This document shows positions 8,206-16,578 of a DNA stretch of 64,000 nucleotides, piece after piece. The position numbers and the translations under genes are program-made. Within the stretch, counting starts at the first letter, position 1, and the number at the start of each line of letters is the position of its first letter. Origin of the DNA: Paenibacillus harenae DSM 16969 (GTDB lineage Bacteria > Bacillota > Bacilli > Paenibacillales > Paenibacillaceae); contig NZ_KE383844.1 in assembly GCF_000422465.1 (NCBI RefSeq), forward strand, positions 557,070 through 621,069. The letters are read 5' to 3'. A model generated the notes under the pieces. That model saw only the letters and a program-made list of their open reading frames with translations. It was not told the origin of the DNA and did not search any database.

Positions 8206-9219
8206 ATGAAAGCTTACGTCATTCAAGGCGGTTTCGGACTCGATCACATTGTAGAAGTCGATCGCCCGGTTCCAACCCCCGCCCGTGGAGAAGTACTGAT
8301 TCGAATGAAAGCCGTATCGCTGAACTCACGCGATATGGGCGTTATAGACGGATTTTATAATCCCGAACTGAAAGAACCGCTCGTTCCGGTATCCGATGGA
8401 GTAGGCGAGATCGTCGCCTTAGGCGAACAGGCCGGCAAATTCCGGATAGGAGAACGCGTGAGCGCGATCTTTACCCAAAGCTGGCTGGCTGGCGAAGCTA
8501 CGCAAGAGAACTGGATATCGTCGTTAGGCAGTCCGCTGCAAGGGCTGCTCGCGGAATATGTCGTGCTGCCTGAAGAAGGATTGGTTCGCGTACCCGAATT
8601 TCTGACCGATGTCGAGGCGGCGACTCTGCCTTGCGCCGGCGTTACGGCGTGGCATGCGATCGTGGAAGAGGGCAAAGTGAAGGCCGGCGATACGGTTGTC
8701 GTCCAAGGCACCGGCGGCGTCTCCTTATTCGCCCTGCAATTCGCCAAGCTGCAAGGCGCCAAAGTGATCGTAACGTCAAGCAGCGACGACAAGCTGGCAC
8801 GCGCGAAAGCGTTAGGCGCCGACTATGGCATCAATTACAAGGAAACGGTGGAGTGGGACAAAGCCGTATTGGAGTATACGCAAGGCCTTGGAGCCGATCA
8901 TATCGTCGACCTTGGGGGCGGAGCAACGCTTAACCGTTCCATCTCCGCCTTAAGGGTAGGCGGTCAAATCAGTATCGTCGGCATTCTATCTGGAGCCAGC
9001 GTCGAAGGATTGGCCATTGTCCCTGCCATTCTTAGAAGAGCGAAGCTTCAGGCGATTAACGTAGGCAGCCGGGCGATGTTCGAGAGCATGAATACCGCTA
9101 TCGAGCATCATCGTCTTCGCCCAATCGTGGATAAGGCGTTTCCGTTCCCGCAAGCGGTCGAGGCCCTCGCCCATCTGGCGAAAGGCTCCTATTTCGGCAA
9201 GATCGCCATCCTATTTTAA
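8206..9219 (+). CDS. Zinc-independent medium-chain dehydrogenase/reductase (quinone oxidoreductase-like)
   Basis: 337 residues from ATG 8206, preceded by AAGGAGAG. The MDR fold is complete: N-terminal GroES-like domain with VSLNSRDMGVIDG, then the NAD(P)-binding motif QGTGGVSLFALQFAK and the C-terminal VDKAFPFPQAVEALAHL. The structural and catalytic zinc ligands of alcohol dehydrogenases are absent, as in zinc-free quinone oxidoreductases. Divergent pairing with an HxlR regulator suggests induction by reactive electrophiles such as quinones or aldehydes (inference). Confidence 0.85.
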   Translation: MKAYVIQGGFGLDHIVEVDRPVPTPARGEVLIRMKAVSLNSRDMGVIDGFYNPELKEPLVPVSDGVGEIVALGEQAGKFRIGERVSAIFTQSWLAGEATQENWISSLGSPLQGLLAEYVVLPEEGLVRVPEFLTDVEAATLPCAGVTAWHAIVEEGKVKAGDTVVVQGTGGVSLFALQFAKLQGAKVIVTSSSDDKLARAKALGADYGINYKETVEWDKAVLEYTQGLGADHIVDLGGGATLNRSISALRVGGQISIVGILSGASVEGLAIVPAILRRAKLQAINVGSRAMFESMNTAIEHHRLRPIVDKAFPFPQAVEALAHLAKGSYFGKIAILF

Positions 9220-9231
9220 TTCAAACGAAAC

Positions 9232-9271
9232 AAAGAGCGATCCTCTTCCTAATCGGAGAAGATCACTCTTT
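9232..9271. terminator. Bidirectional terminator between convergent genes
   Basis: The inverted repeat AAAGAG-GATC-TCT / AGA-GATC-CTCTTT (9232-9271, a few mismatches) lies between the convergent genes ending at 9219 and 9294, with A and T runs on the two sides. Confidence 0.7.
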
Positions 9272-9293
9272 GCCATTTTCGCAGCTCGATTGC

Positions 9294-10493
9294 CTACAAA
9301 TCGGCGTTTAATGAGATTTGCCCATTTGCAAAGACGATATCCGAAATAAATTCGGTTCCCTCAATGTCGAAATTCACAAAGCAGTCAAGGTTGGAAATGG
9401 CTGCGGTAAACAGAGACAAGCTGCCGTCATGGTTATCTGTAAGGAGCATATCTCCGCCCGTATGCGTGTAATCAAGGGTTACGATTTGTTTAGCAGCCGG
9501 ATTGAAATAAGCCGCATGAGAGCGGTGAAGCCCGGAGCCCCAGGAATAGGTGAAATACAATTCCGATCTTCCATCGCTGTCCAAATCGGCAAGAGCCATG
9601 CTCGTCACGCCGAAGCCCCCGAACCATTCACCGAGCGAATATACTTTACCCTCATATAGCAGGAATGAAGCGGAAGACGTGTTATATTTGAAAATCATAT
9701 AATCGGAGTTTTCTCTTACATATTCAGGTGTAATGTTATAGCACGTGTCTGTGTCATAGCCCGATTCAAAGTCCTTTTGCAGAGCTAGAAAGGCATCGAC
9801 TTCTTCCTGAGCTCCGACCAAAGCGGATTTCACCGGCAACTCCCCGTCAAGCTTTTTAATTTTAAAAATATTCCAGAAATATTCATTCTTTTGGACATTG
9901 GCGGCATCCTTGTGCACCTTTGCCAGCCATATCTCTCCATCCAGCAGATAGAGCCGATAGGCAGGAGAAACGGACGGATCGGTTAATGCGTACTGGTACC
10001 GCCCTTTATATGATGAAATATCAGGAACACCGGTACCTTCCACAAGAAAACTATTCTTATACTCATGCTCATCCACCGTTATCCGCTCGTAGACGATTTC
10101 CATTTTTTGCTGATTACCGGCTTCGTCGGTTAGGATGAGTGCGTTTTCAGTTAGGGTGTAGTATTCCTCATACCCCTCTGTGGCGATAAAGGAGCTGAGC
10201 GGATTCATGTAAACCTGTTTTTCGAACCCATAACTGCCATACAGCTCCCCCGTCTCCTTCGGCATTTCATTCACCGTTGGATTCGCGGCACAAGCGGCGA
10301 TAGCTATTATACAGGCAACGGCTGAGAAGGCGGCAATCCATCTTTTCGGCTCCTTAAAGCGCAGAACATTGTTCACGCGCTCCCGTACACCAGTCTCTCC
10401 GAAAGCCAAGCGGATGAGAAGCACTGCAACGATCGCAATAGACGCCGTGGTGCTCATGTTTAGCACTATTAAAAACAGCGTTTCCAGTCTCAT
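9294..10493 (-). CDS. BlaR1/M56-derived protein lacking the peptidase domain
   Basis: 399 residues. The N-terminus (LETLFLIVLNMSTTASIAIV) is the first transmembrane helix of BlaR1/MecR1-type M56 peptidases. It runs directly into FGETGVRERVNNVLRFKEPK and a second helix ending AACAANP, which in full M56 proteins follows the zinc-protease domain. The expected HExxH metalloprotease region and middle helices are missing, so this looks like an in-frame internal deletion. Residues 75-399 are extracytoplasmic and contain a DxDxDGRSELYF FG-GAP-like calcium motif near 313. The upstream gene blaI is also gutted. The product may persist as a membrane-anchored lipoprotein-like or sensor remnant. Confidence 0.7.
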   Translation of the reverse strand: MRLETLFLIVLNMSTTASIAIVAVLLIRLAFGETGVRERVNNVLRFKEPKRWIAAFSAVACIIAIAACAANPTVNEMPKETGELYGSYGFEKQVYMNPLSSFIATEGYEEYYTLTENALILTDEAGNQQKMEIVYERITVDEHEYKNSFLVEGTGVPDISSYKGRYQYALTDPSVSPAYRLYLLDGEIWLAKVHKDAANVQKNEYFWNIFKIKKLDGELPVKSALVGAQEEVDAFLALQKDFESGYDTDTCYNITPEYVRENSDYMIFKYNTSSASFLLYEGKVYSLGEWFGGFGVTSMALADLDSDGRSELYFTYSWGSGLHRSHAAYFNPAAKQIVTLDYTHTGGDMLLTDNHDGSLSLFTAAISNLDCFVNFDIEGTEFISDIVFANGQISLNADL

Positions 10494-10671
10494 CCCTCCT
10501 TATGTTCATCAATCAAGCGTTTGAGCTTGTCTGCTTCCTTTTTGGAAAGGGTCTTATTTCCGAAAAACGAAACGAGAAACTGCGGCAACGAGCCCTCGAA
10601 GGCCGACTTTATAAAATAGACACGACCAGCATAAAGCGATAATCGCTTTCATATGGCTTCAAGTTTATCAT
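10490..10671 (-). pseudogene. Gutted blaI/mecI-type repressor
   Basis: From ATG 10671 (SD GGAGG, 5 nt) the frame reads MINLKPYESDYRFMLVVSIL and stops at 10609. The start matches the N-terminus of BlaI-type repressors (LxPYESEYRFxxxLW). In another frame, 10630-10493 encodes GRVYFIKSAFEGSLPQFLVS and continues to LKRLIDEHKEG, the standard BlaI C-terminus; its TGA overlaps the ATG of the blaR1-derived gene. The DNA-binding middle is deleted and the frames no longer join. Confidence 0.75.
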
Positions 10672-10687
10672 ATTTGCCTCCCACGGG

Positions 10688-10742
10688 GTTTATCATTATA
10701 AACCGCAACCTCAGATTATAACCATAAACCGAGGTTGTCAAT
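10688..10742 (-). promoter_or_regulatory. Promoter and BlaI-type operator remnant upstream of the gutted blaI
   Basis: On the minus strand ATGACA (10742-10737) and TATAAT (10721-10716) are separated by a short 15 bp. Downstream is a perfect dyad GGTTTAT-AATG-ATAAACC (10705-10688), with another GGTTTAT half site near 10725. Dyads over the promoter are typical of BlaI/MecI operators. The regulatory DNA has outlived the repressor. Confidence 0.5.
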
Positions 10743-10842
10743 CAGAGAGTTAATCACATCCAACCGGTTTCAGGCATAGTGTAAAAGGTAATCGGCATTC
10801 GCCCAGTTCGGGCAGACACTTTATCCCCAAGGGGGACGGGAA

Positions 10843-11733
10843 ATGCAAAAGAATTTCGGAAGCTACACAAAATGCGAGGATATCCCCATATCTCACCCAC
10901 CGCAGTATCAGCCGCAGCAGCCGGGCATCGAGTCTATCATGATTCCAAGACCGGTATCCGAGAAGGCTTCCTATACCGGATCCGGCAAGCTGCTCGGCAA
11001 AGTTGCCATTATAACCGGCGGCGACAGCGGTATTGGAAGGGCGGTCGCCTATGCCTTTGCCAAGGAAGGGGCGGATATCGCCATCGCCTATTATAACGAG
11101 CATGGCGATGCCAAAGAGACGCAAAGCCGGGTGGAGCAAATAGGAAGGCGTTGTCTGACGATGGCAGGGGACATCGGCGACGAGGACTTCTGCAAGTCGG
11201 TCGTGGAGCAATCCATGCGCTGCTTCGGACGAATCGATACGGTCGTCAACAATGCGGCTGTCCAATTTAATCAGCCCAGTATCGAACTCATTACCCGCGA
11301 GCAGCTCGAATTGACGTTCCGAACGAATATATTTGCCATGTTTTATCTGGTCAAAGCGGCTCTTCCCTATTTAAAGCCCGGCAGTACGATCATTAATACG
11401 AGCTCCGAAACCGCGACTAGAGGATTTCGCAATCTGATCGATTATTCTGCCACCAAAGGCGCGGTCAGCACTTTTACCCGATCGTTGTCGATGTCGCTTA
11501 CCGAACGCGGAATCCGCGTCAATGCTGTGGCTCCCGGGACAACGTGGACGCCGCTTATTCCGGCGTCGCTGCCGCCGGAGTACTATATATCCTCCGGCTA
11601 CGATACGCTCTTGAAACGAAGCGCGCAGCCGGCGGAAATGGCCCCGGCTTATGTATATCTTGCATCTGACGATTCCTCCTATGTCGTCGGCCAGGTCATC
11701 CATATCAACGGAGGCTCGTATTTCGGTTCTTAA
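10843..11733 (+). CDS. SDR-family oxidoreductase, general-stress type (YhdF/YhxC-like)
   Basis: 296 residues with the long N-terminal extension typical of YhdF/YhxC/YdaD proteins (a QPG-containing lead before GKVAIITGGDSGIGRAVA). Cofactor motif TGGDSGIG is at about 58-65, NNAA near 138, and the catalytic S...YSATK near 187-205. It reduces or oxidises an unknown carbonyl or alcohol with NAD(P)H. A weak stress-sigma-like pair GTTTCA-N13-AGGTAA lies at 10767-10791. It heads a co-directional group with ThuA and GMC genes. Confidence 0.85.
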   Translation: MQKNFGSYTKCEDIPISHPPQYQPQQPGIESIMIPRPVSEKASYTGSGKLLGKVAIITGGDSGIGRAVAYAFAKEGADIAIAYYNEHGDAKETQSRVEQIGRRCLTMAGDIGDEDFCKSVVEQSMRCFGRIDTVVNNAAVQFNQPSIELITREQLELTFRTNIFAMFYLVKAALPYLKPGSTIINTSSETATRGFRNLIDYSATKGAVSTFTRSLSMSLTERGIRVNAVAPGTTWTPLIPASLPPEYYISSGYDTLLKRSAQPAEMAPAYVYLASDDSSYVVGQVIHINGGSYFGS

Positions 11734-11774
11734 GATTATTCCGGCGATAAGGAGTGTCTGAGGGGAGAACGCTT

Positions 11775-12482
11775 ATGAAGAACAAAGATGATATCCAGTC
11801 GCAAACGGATAAAATCTTTCAGAAGAACTCGCGAAAGAAAGCTCTAATTATTCAAGGCGGTTACGAGCCTCATAATCCCCGTGCAGTAGCCGAGGTGCTC
11901 GCGGCCTTGCTCGTCCGGGAAAACTTTGAGGTTGAAATATCGGATACGCTCGGTATATTGGATGATCGGGAAAAGCTGATGCGGGTGAATCTGATCGTTC
12001 CCGTATGGACGCTTGGAACGCTCACCCCGACTCAACTGCGCAATCTCTTGGACGCCGTAAGCGGCGGAGCCGGTCTTGCCGGGATGCACGGCGGCATGGT
12101 GGACGCATTTCGCTGCGAGGTCGAGTATATGCTGATGGTGGGCGGTCAATTTGTCGCGCATCCCGGTGGGGCGGGCATTACGTATGAGGTTCGTATTTGC
12201 AGCCGGGATTACCCGATCACGGCGGGTATCGGCAATTTTGTCGTCACAACCGAGCAGTATTATATGCTTGTCGATCCAGCCAACGTTGTTCTGGCGGCCA
12301 CCTGCTTCCCGCGCGCACGCTTTCCGGAAGTCTGGAGACCGGTGTCTATGCCGGTCGTATGGATCAAGCAATACGGGGACGGCCGGGTGTTCTTCAACGC
12401 TTTGGGACACTCTCTCGATATCGTAACCAGGCCGGAGGTGCTGAAGATGATGCAGCGGGGAATGGCTTGGGCGGCACGTTGA
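11775..12482 (+). CDS. ThuA-domain protein
   Basis: 235 residues from ATG 11775 (SD AGGGGAG). The sequence has the ThuA/class-I-glutamine-amidotransferase-like fold: KALIIQGGYEPHNP, VWTLGTLTPTQ, GLAGMHGGMVDAFR, HPGG, and the C-terminal YGDGRVFFNALGHS. ThuA proteins are tied to trehalose and other sugar oxidation and are often encoded beside dehydrogenases. It lies 41 bp after the SDR gene and 39 bp before the GMC oxidoreductase, so the three probably form an operon for oxidising one polyol or sugar (inference). Confidence 0.85.
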   Translation: MKNKDDIQSQTDKIFQKNSRKKALIIQGGYEPHNPRAVAEVLAALLVRENFEVEISDTLGILDDREKLMRVNLIVPVWTLGTLTPTQLRNLLDAVSGGAGLAGMHGGMVDAFRCEVEYMLMVGGQFVAHPGGAGITYEVRICSRDYPITAGIGNFVVTTEQYYMLVDPANVVLAATCFPRARFPEVWRPVSMPVVWIKQYGDGRVFFNALGHSLDIVTRPEVLKMMQRGMAWAAR

Positions 12483-12521
12483 CCGGAGCGGTCCCCAAGC
12501 AGTTCGAAAGGAAGTGATCTC

Positions 12522-14174
12522 TTGAGAATTTGTATTGCGAGCGACGGACATACTTTGCGTGCAATCGCGGATCTGTACCAGATACCGCTTGACGGGCTGA
12601 CAGAGCTCAATCCGCATATAGCGGAGCCTGACCGGAACATTGGCGGCAGCGCGGTAAATCTTCCCCCGCTGCATAGGGACAATAGGGAACGGCTTTACAT
12701 CCCCCCCGATTGCCCGCCTGCTCCTGAAACCGGTTATCTCGACCAATGGATTCCGCTTACGCCGCTTGAAGATATGGAACGCACCGTGTATGACGTCCTG
12801 ATCGTCGGAACCGGCGCGGGAGGCAGCGCCGTGCTCTGGCGGCTATGCGAGCAGCTCCGCGCCAAAGGCAAGAGGATCGGCATCATCGATGCAGGCGGCC
12901 TTCTGCTGCCGATGCACGCCCAGAACCTTCCGACGATCGATGTGAAGCGTTACGTGCAGTTATTTACGAATCCCAAATTCTCGATCCCGATTGGCAAGCA
13001 AATCCCGGACTTTCCCGCAGCGACGCTGTTTCATGCGCTTGGAGGAAGAACCTTGTTCTGGTCCGGCGTCTCCCCGCGCATGCATCCATCGGCACTGTCG
13101 AAATGGCCGGTTTCGTTAAAGGAGATGAGCTATTACTACAACGTTGCCGAAGATATTATGAAGGTTTCCCGGGCGTATACGGAAGGCTCTTCGCTGACGC
13201 AGCAGCTTGTCAAGCTTCTTCGGGAAGGCGGATACACCGAAACTTCGGGCTTTCCGCTTGCTGCGGACACGGCCCAGACCCGTTACGGGCGCGTCAAGTC
13301 GAACGTATTTTTCAGCGCTATGAATTTTTTCGGCTACTCCTTGAATCTTAGACCGTTCGATTTGGCCGTCAATGCGTACGCGGTCAAAGTGCTTTCTCAC
13401 AACGGAAAAGTTGCAGGAGTAGAGGTGAAATGCAACCAAAGATCGCATATTCTTCAGGCAAAGAACGTCGTCCTGTCGGCAGGCGCGTTGGAAACGCCTC
13501 AGCTTCTGATTCATTCCGGAATTCAAGGCGGGGCGATCGGCCACTACTTAACCAACCATTCCTTTCTTATGGCGCACGGGCTGATGGACAGGGAGAACTT
13601 TCCCGAGTTGATGGGTACGCTCGGCGTATTGATTCCGCAGACGGAGAGTCAACCTTTTCAAATTCAGCTTTACGGACCCGGTGAATATTTCTGGTACAGC
13701 TACGAGCGACAGCCGATTCGCAAAGAAGTAGGCGTCCGATTCGAAGGCTTCGGCATCGTGGAATCGCGGTATAGGAATCGGGTATATCTGGACCCTAGCC
13801 GGCTGAACAAATACGGCGTTCCCGAAATTCAGATCGACTTCTCTTACAGCGATAGAGACCGGGAAATCATAGAGATGACGGCACGGGGAATCGAGCGGGT
13901 ATCCGATATTATTCAGGCGCCGCTGCTTACGGAGAATGGCCGTTCGGACCTGTGCCTGATGCCTGCGGGACAAGATAATCATGTATCCGGAACTTGTCGA
14001 ATGAGCGAGAACCCCGCATTGGGCGGTACGAACCCTTTTGGCGAAGTGTTTGGCATGCCAGGCTTATTCGTGGCCGACAATAGCGTTCTTCCGCCGATCG
14101 GCGCGTCCAATCCGACGCTTTCGACGGTGGCGCTGGCCATACGTACCGCGGACTATTTGGCGTCGCGGCTCTGA
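12522..14174 (+). CDS. LysM-GMC oxidoreductase fusion
   Basis: 550 residues from TTG 12522 (SD AAAGGAAG). Residues 1-50 match a LysM module (DGHTLRAIADLYQIPLDGLT, ELNPHI, VNLPPL). The FAD-binding motif VGTGAGGSAVLWRL follows near residue 95, then a GMC oxidoreductase with GGRTLFWSG, SAGALETPQLL, and the C-terminal catalytic pair HVSGTCRM (His about 484) and NPTLSTVALAIRTAD (Asn about 530). There is no signal peptide. LysM binds peptidoglycan-type glycans, and LysM proteins such as SafA are targeted to the spore surface, so a spore-layer flavoprotein is possible. Substrate unknown. Confidence 0.8.
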   Translation: MRICIASDGHTLRAIADLYQIPLDGLTELNPHIAEPDRNIGGSAVNLPPLHRDNRERLYIPPDCPPAPETGYLDQWIPLTPLEDMERTVYDVLIVGTGAGGSAVLWRLCEQLRAKGKRIGIIDAGGLLLPMHAQNLPTIDVKRYVQLFTNPKFSIPIGKQIPDFPAATLFHALGGRTLFWSGVSPRMHPSALSKWPVSLKEMSYYYNVAEDIMKVSRAYTEGSSLTQQLVKLLREGGYTETSGFPLAADTAQTRYGRVKSNVFFSAMNFFGYSLNLRPFDLAVNAYAVKVLSHNGKVAGVEVKCNQRSHILQAKNVVLSAGALETPQLLIHSGIQGGAIGHYLTNHSFLMAHGLMDRENFPELMGTLGVLIPQTESQPFQIQLYGPGEYFWYSYERQPIRKEVGVRFEGFGIVESRYRNRVYLDPSRLNKYGVPEIQIDFSYSDRDREIIEMTARGIERVSDIIQAPLLTENGRSDLCLMPAGQDNHVSGTCRMSENPALGGTNPFGEVFGMPGLFVADNSVLPPIGASNPTLSTVALAIRTADYLASRL

Positions 14175-14378
14175 TCCGGCGACCGGCGCCGCTGCATATC
14201 TTTTTACTGCAGCGAGCCGCATCGCGATTAAAAATAGATGAGTATAGTCCGCGCTCTTAACAATCTGGCATGCAGTGAGGATGCACGAGCTGATCCATTC
14301 TAATAGCCTTTTTTGATCTCATGGACCTGCCTCAAGAAGTCGCCCGGCAGGACGACTCCGCATCATGTTTTCGCAGCA

Positions 14379-14750
14379 TTAGGTTCGATAATAGGACAAC
14401 ACCCAGCACACGCCGTTTCGGTCGGTAACGATCGCTAGCAGCCCGTTAAACGGAGCTTCGTACACTTCCGTATTAATCGTCCCTCCTGCTGCAAACTCAC
14501 CGTATATCCTCCTGAAACCTTCCTCCGTATCGATTTTCAAGAAGACTCTCACGTAGTCGCCTTTCAGCAACGGCTTCGACGCTTGAGTATCGGCAAACTT
14601 AATACTTGCACCCTCCACATGCAGATCCGCGTTGAGCACCGCTTCCCCTTGCTTACGCAGAATCTTGACTTCGCCGCCCAAAACGCTTTGATAGTACTTG
14701 ATTTCGTCCTTGCAGTTATCAACTACGATAAACGGTTGCGCTATCATCAT
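14379..14750 (-). CDS. VOC-fold (PhnB/glyoxalase-like) protein
   Basis: 123 residues. The PhnB-type VOC pattern is clear: AQPFIVVDNCKDEIKYYQSVLGG at the start, an acidic/hydrophobic middle, and FNGLLAIVTDRNGVCWVLSY at the end. PhnB-like proteins usually lack a demonstrated enzyme activity. The SD AGGAGG lies inside the end of the preceding gene, whose stop codon abuts this start. It is the third gene of a MarR-led operon. Confidence 0.8.
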   Translation of the reverse strand: MMIAQPFIVVDNCKDEIKYYQSVLGGEVKILRKQGEAVLNADLHVEGASIKFADTQASKPLLKGDYVRVFLKIDTEEGFRRIYGEFAAGGTINTEVYEAPFNGLLAIVTDRNGVCWVLSYYRT

Positions 14751-15071
14751 TTACATCCTCCTAAGGTTCATTTGATCATATTTGGAACGTGCGATTTCAA
14801 TGGCGTGAGAGACATCTTGCTCCGTATTCAAATACACAGACACCCATCCTGAACCGGGATACATATGATGCGCCATTGCTTTCCCCTCATTAACCCATCG
14901 GTCGCGTTCCGATTTTGGCAAAAGCAGGTCAAATAGGCGGTCACCATGAAGATGCCCGATTTCCTTGCCGTTCAATTGAAATTCTATCCCTCCGAACCGA
15001 TGAGGATGGATCGTGACGCCAGCCCAGGACGACAGCTCTTCGGTCAAAACTTTTCCTCCGTTTCCACTCAT
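14751..15071 (-). CDS. Luciferase-domain (DUF5519) protein
   Basis: 106 residues. The pattern SWAGVTIHPHRFGGIEFQLN, GKEIGHLHGDRLFDLLLP, HHMYPGSGWVSVYL is that of the DUF5519 family, annotated as luciferase-domain but of unknown activity. Its ATG overlaps the stop of the MarR gene (ATGA), showing translational coupling. Confidence 0.8.
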   Translation of the reverse strand: MSGNGGKVLTEELSSWAGVTIHPHRFGGIEFQLNGKEIGHLHGDRLFDLLLPKSERDRWVNEGKAMAHHMYPGSGWVSVYLNTEQDVSHAIEIARSKYDQMNLRRM

Positions 15072-15535
15072 CTCGGCATCTCCTCCTGTTCGCTCAGATT
15101 GCGAAGTACGGTCTTCAGCAGGCTTAACAGCAAGTCATACTCCTCGTCGGCAATGCCCTTCCGGGTCTTGTTCTTAACGCGATTCAGCGCTGCCTGCACC
15201 TTCGGCGCCACCTCGCGTCCCGATTCCGTCAAATAGAGCAGCTGGTAGCGATTGTCGGCGGGATCGGCTTCCCTGCGTACGTATCCTTCGGCTTCCAGCT
15301 TGGCGATCGCCTTGGCGGTAGTCGTCTTGTCAATGAGCAGCTTCTCGCTCAGTGCTTTCTGTGTGGTTGCTTCCATACGCGCAATCGCCATCAGAAAAAT
15401 ATACTGCCCGCTTCCGATTCGATATGGCGCCAACTCGGTTGAGATCAATACCTGCATATGGCGATAGATGGCCGAAATGTATTGGCCGTGCGATTCCGTT
15501 GCGCCTTTGCCATTTTGCCCCCAAAGTTCGTTCAG
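15068..15535 (-). CDS. MarR-family transcriptional regulator, probable CTG start
   Basis: The winged-helix core (ALSEKLLIDKTTTAKAIAKL, EGYVRREADPADNRYQLLYL) is standard MarR. The first ATG (15457) would give 129 residues and drop the first helix. In-frame codons above it read NELWGQNGKGATESHGQYIS, a normal MarR N-terminus. The only start behind the GGGGGGAG SD (15541-15548) is CTG at 15535, 5 nt away. That gives 155 residues, the usual family length. It probably represses its own operon with the DUF5519 and VOC genes. Confidence 0.75.
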   Translation of the reverse strand: MNELWGQNGKGATESHGQYISAIYRHMQVLISTELAPYRIGSGQYIFLMAIARMEATTQKALSEKLLIDKTTTAKAIAKLEAEGYVRREADPADNRYQLLYLTESGREVAPKVQAALNRVKNKTRKGIADEEYDLLLSLLKTVLRNLSEQEEMPR

Positions 15536-15735
15536 TTTACTCCCCCCTTAAATAGAATGCTATTGCAACTAATTATAGGATATGCGATATAGGATGTTAT
15601 TGCAACTATTTTTTTTAAAACTCATCCAGGCGGTGTTTCATGACAGAGGCCTTATCATACTAAAGTATCTGTTTTAACTTACCTTTTCCTGTCATATTGT
15701 TATAAAAGATAGGTATGATAGGGAGGTTAAATAGG

Positions 15736-16431
15736 TTGAGGAAGAGTACAAATCCTTTTAGAAGGTCTGCAGTCATTACCGGAGTGTTATTAATAGCCGG
15801 GATGGTTGCAGGTATATTTAGTGTTGTTCCTGTTATTGATGGAGCAGACTACATTGTCAAGGCTTTTACATATGAAAACCAGGTACTACTAGGAGCGTTT
15901 TTCCAGTTGTTAATGGTGGTTGCATATGTCGGTATTCCTATTTTGATGTATCCGATTTTAAGTAAGCATAATAAAGGTTTAGCACTTGGATCTGTTGCTT
16001 TCGGCATTATTGCAGGCGTGTTCATTATTATTGGTGTAATCATTCTTCTGTTGCTATTGGCATTGAGCCACGAATTTGCAAAAGTCGGAACTCTGGATGT
16101 GTCGTATTTTCAGACCTTAGGCGGATTGTTACAGGCAGGACGCGATTTGGTGAACCATGTGGCAACGACTCTGGCATTTGTTTTAGCTATGCTCTTGTTT
16201 AACTGCATATTTTACCAGACAAAACTAGTACCGCGTTGGTTGTCGGTTTGGGGTCTTATTGGATCTACAGTGTCCATATTGGCAAGCTTATTATTTATGA
16301 TTCGCTTCATCGGTCTGGATGCAGCCTACATGATGTTGAACATTCCAATCGCCTTTCAACAATTGGTTTTGGCTAAATGGCTAATCGTTAAAGGATTCAA
16401 CGGGACGGTACAGGATTCTAAATCAAATTAA
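15736..16431 (+). CDS. DUF4386-family membrane protein
   Basis: 231 residues from TTG 15736, 9 nt after GGGAGG; an ATG at 15715 has a poorer SD. Six hydrophobic segments are visible. FRRSAVITGVLLIAGMVAGI, QTLGGLLQAGRDLVNHVA and VPRWLSVWGLIG are typical of DUF4386 proteins, whose function is unknown. The gene is visibly more AT-rich than its neighbours. A second DUF4386 gene lies at 20237. Confidence 0.75.
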   Translation: MRKSTNPFRRSAVITGVLLIAGMVAGIFSVVPVIDGADYIVKAFTYENQVLLGAFFQLLMVVAYVGIPILMYPILSKHNKGLALGSVAFGIIAGVFIIIGVIILLLLLALSHEFAKVGTLDVSYFQTLGGLLQAGRDLVNHVATTLAFVLAMLLFNCIFYQTKLVPRWLSVWGLIGSTVSILASLLFMIRFIGLDAAYMMLNIPIAFQQLVLAKWLIVKGFNGTVQDSKSN

Positions 16432-16523
16432 TATGAAAGCTAGCTTTCTCGCACACCGGCTGGCGTCTCGGCTTATGCAGCTTCTTTCCGTTTAAGTTCG
16501 CGAGCGAGTATCTTCATAAAAAA

Positions 16524-16560
16524 TACACCGCCCAAGGTTTTCGACTCTTGTGGCGGTGTA
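16524..16560. terminator. Bidirectional terminator
   Basis: A perfect 9-bp stem, TACACCGCC (16524-16532) with GGCGGTGTA (16552-16560), sits between the convergent DUF4386 and FecCD genes. Confidence 0.8.
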
Positions 16561-16578
16561 TTCATAAATCATATACTT

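Noticed and set aside
10767..10791. Sigma-B-type promoter before the SDR gene
   Set aside because: The match is partial and sigma-B may not exist in this group, so it is mentioned only as a weak possibility in the gene entry.
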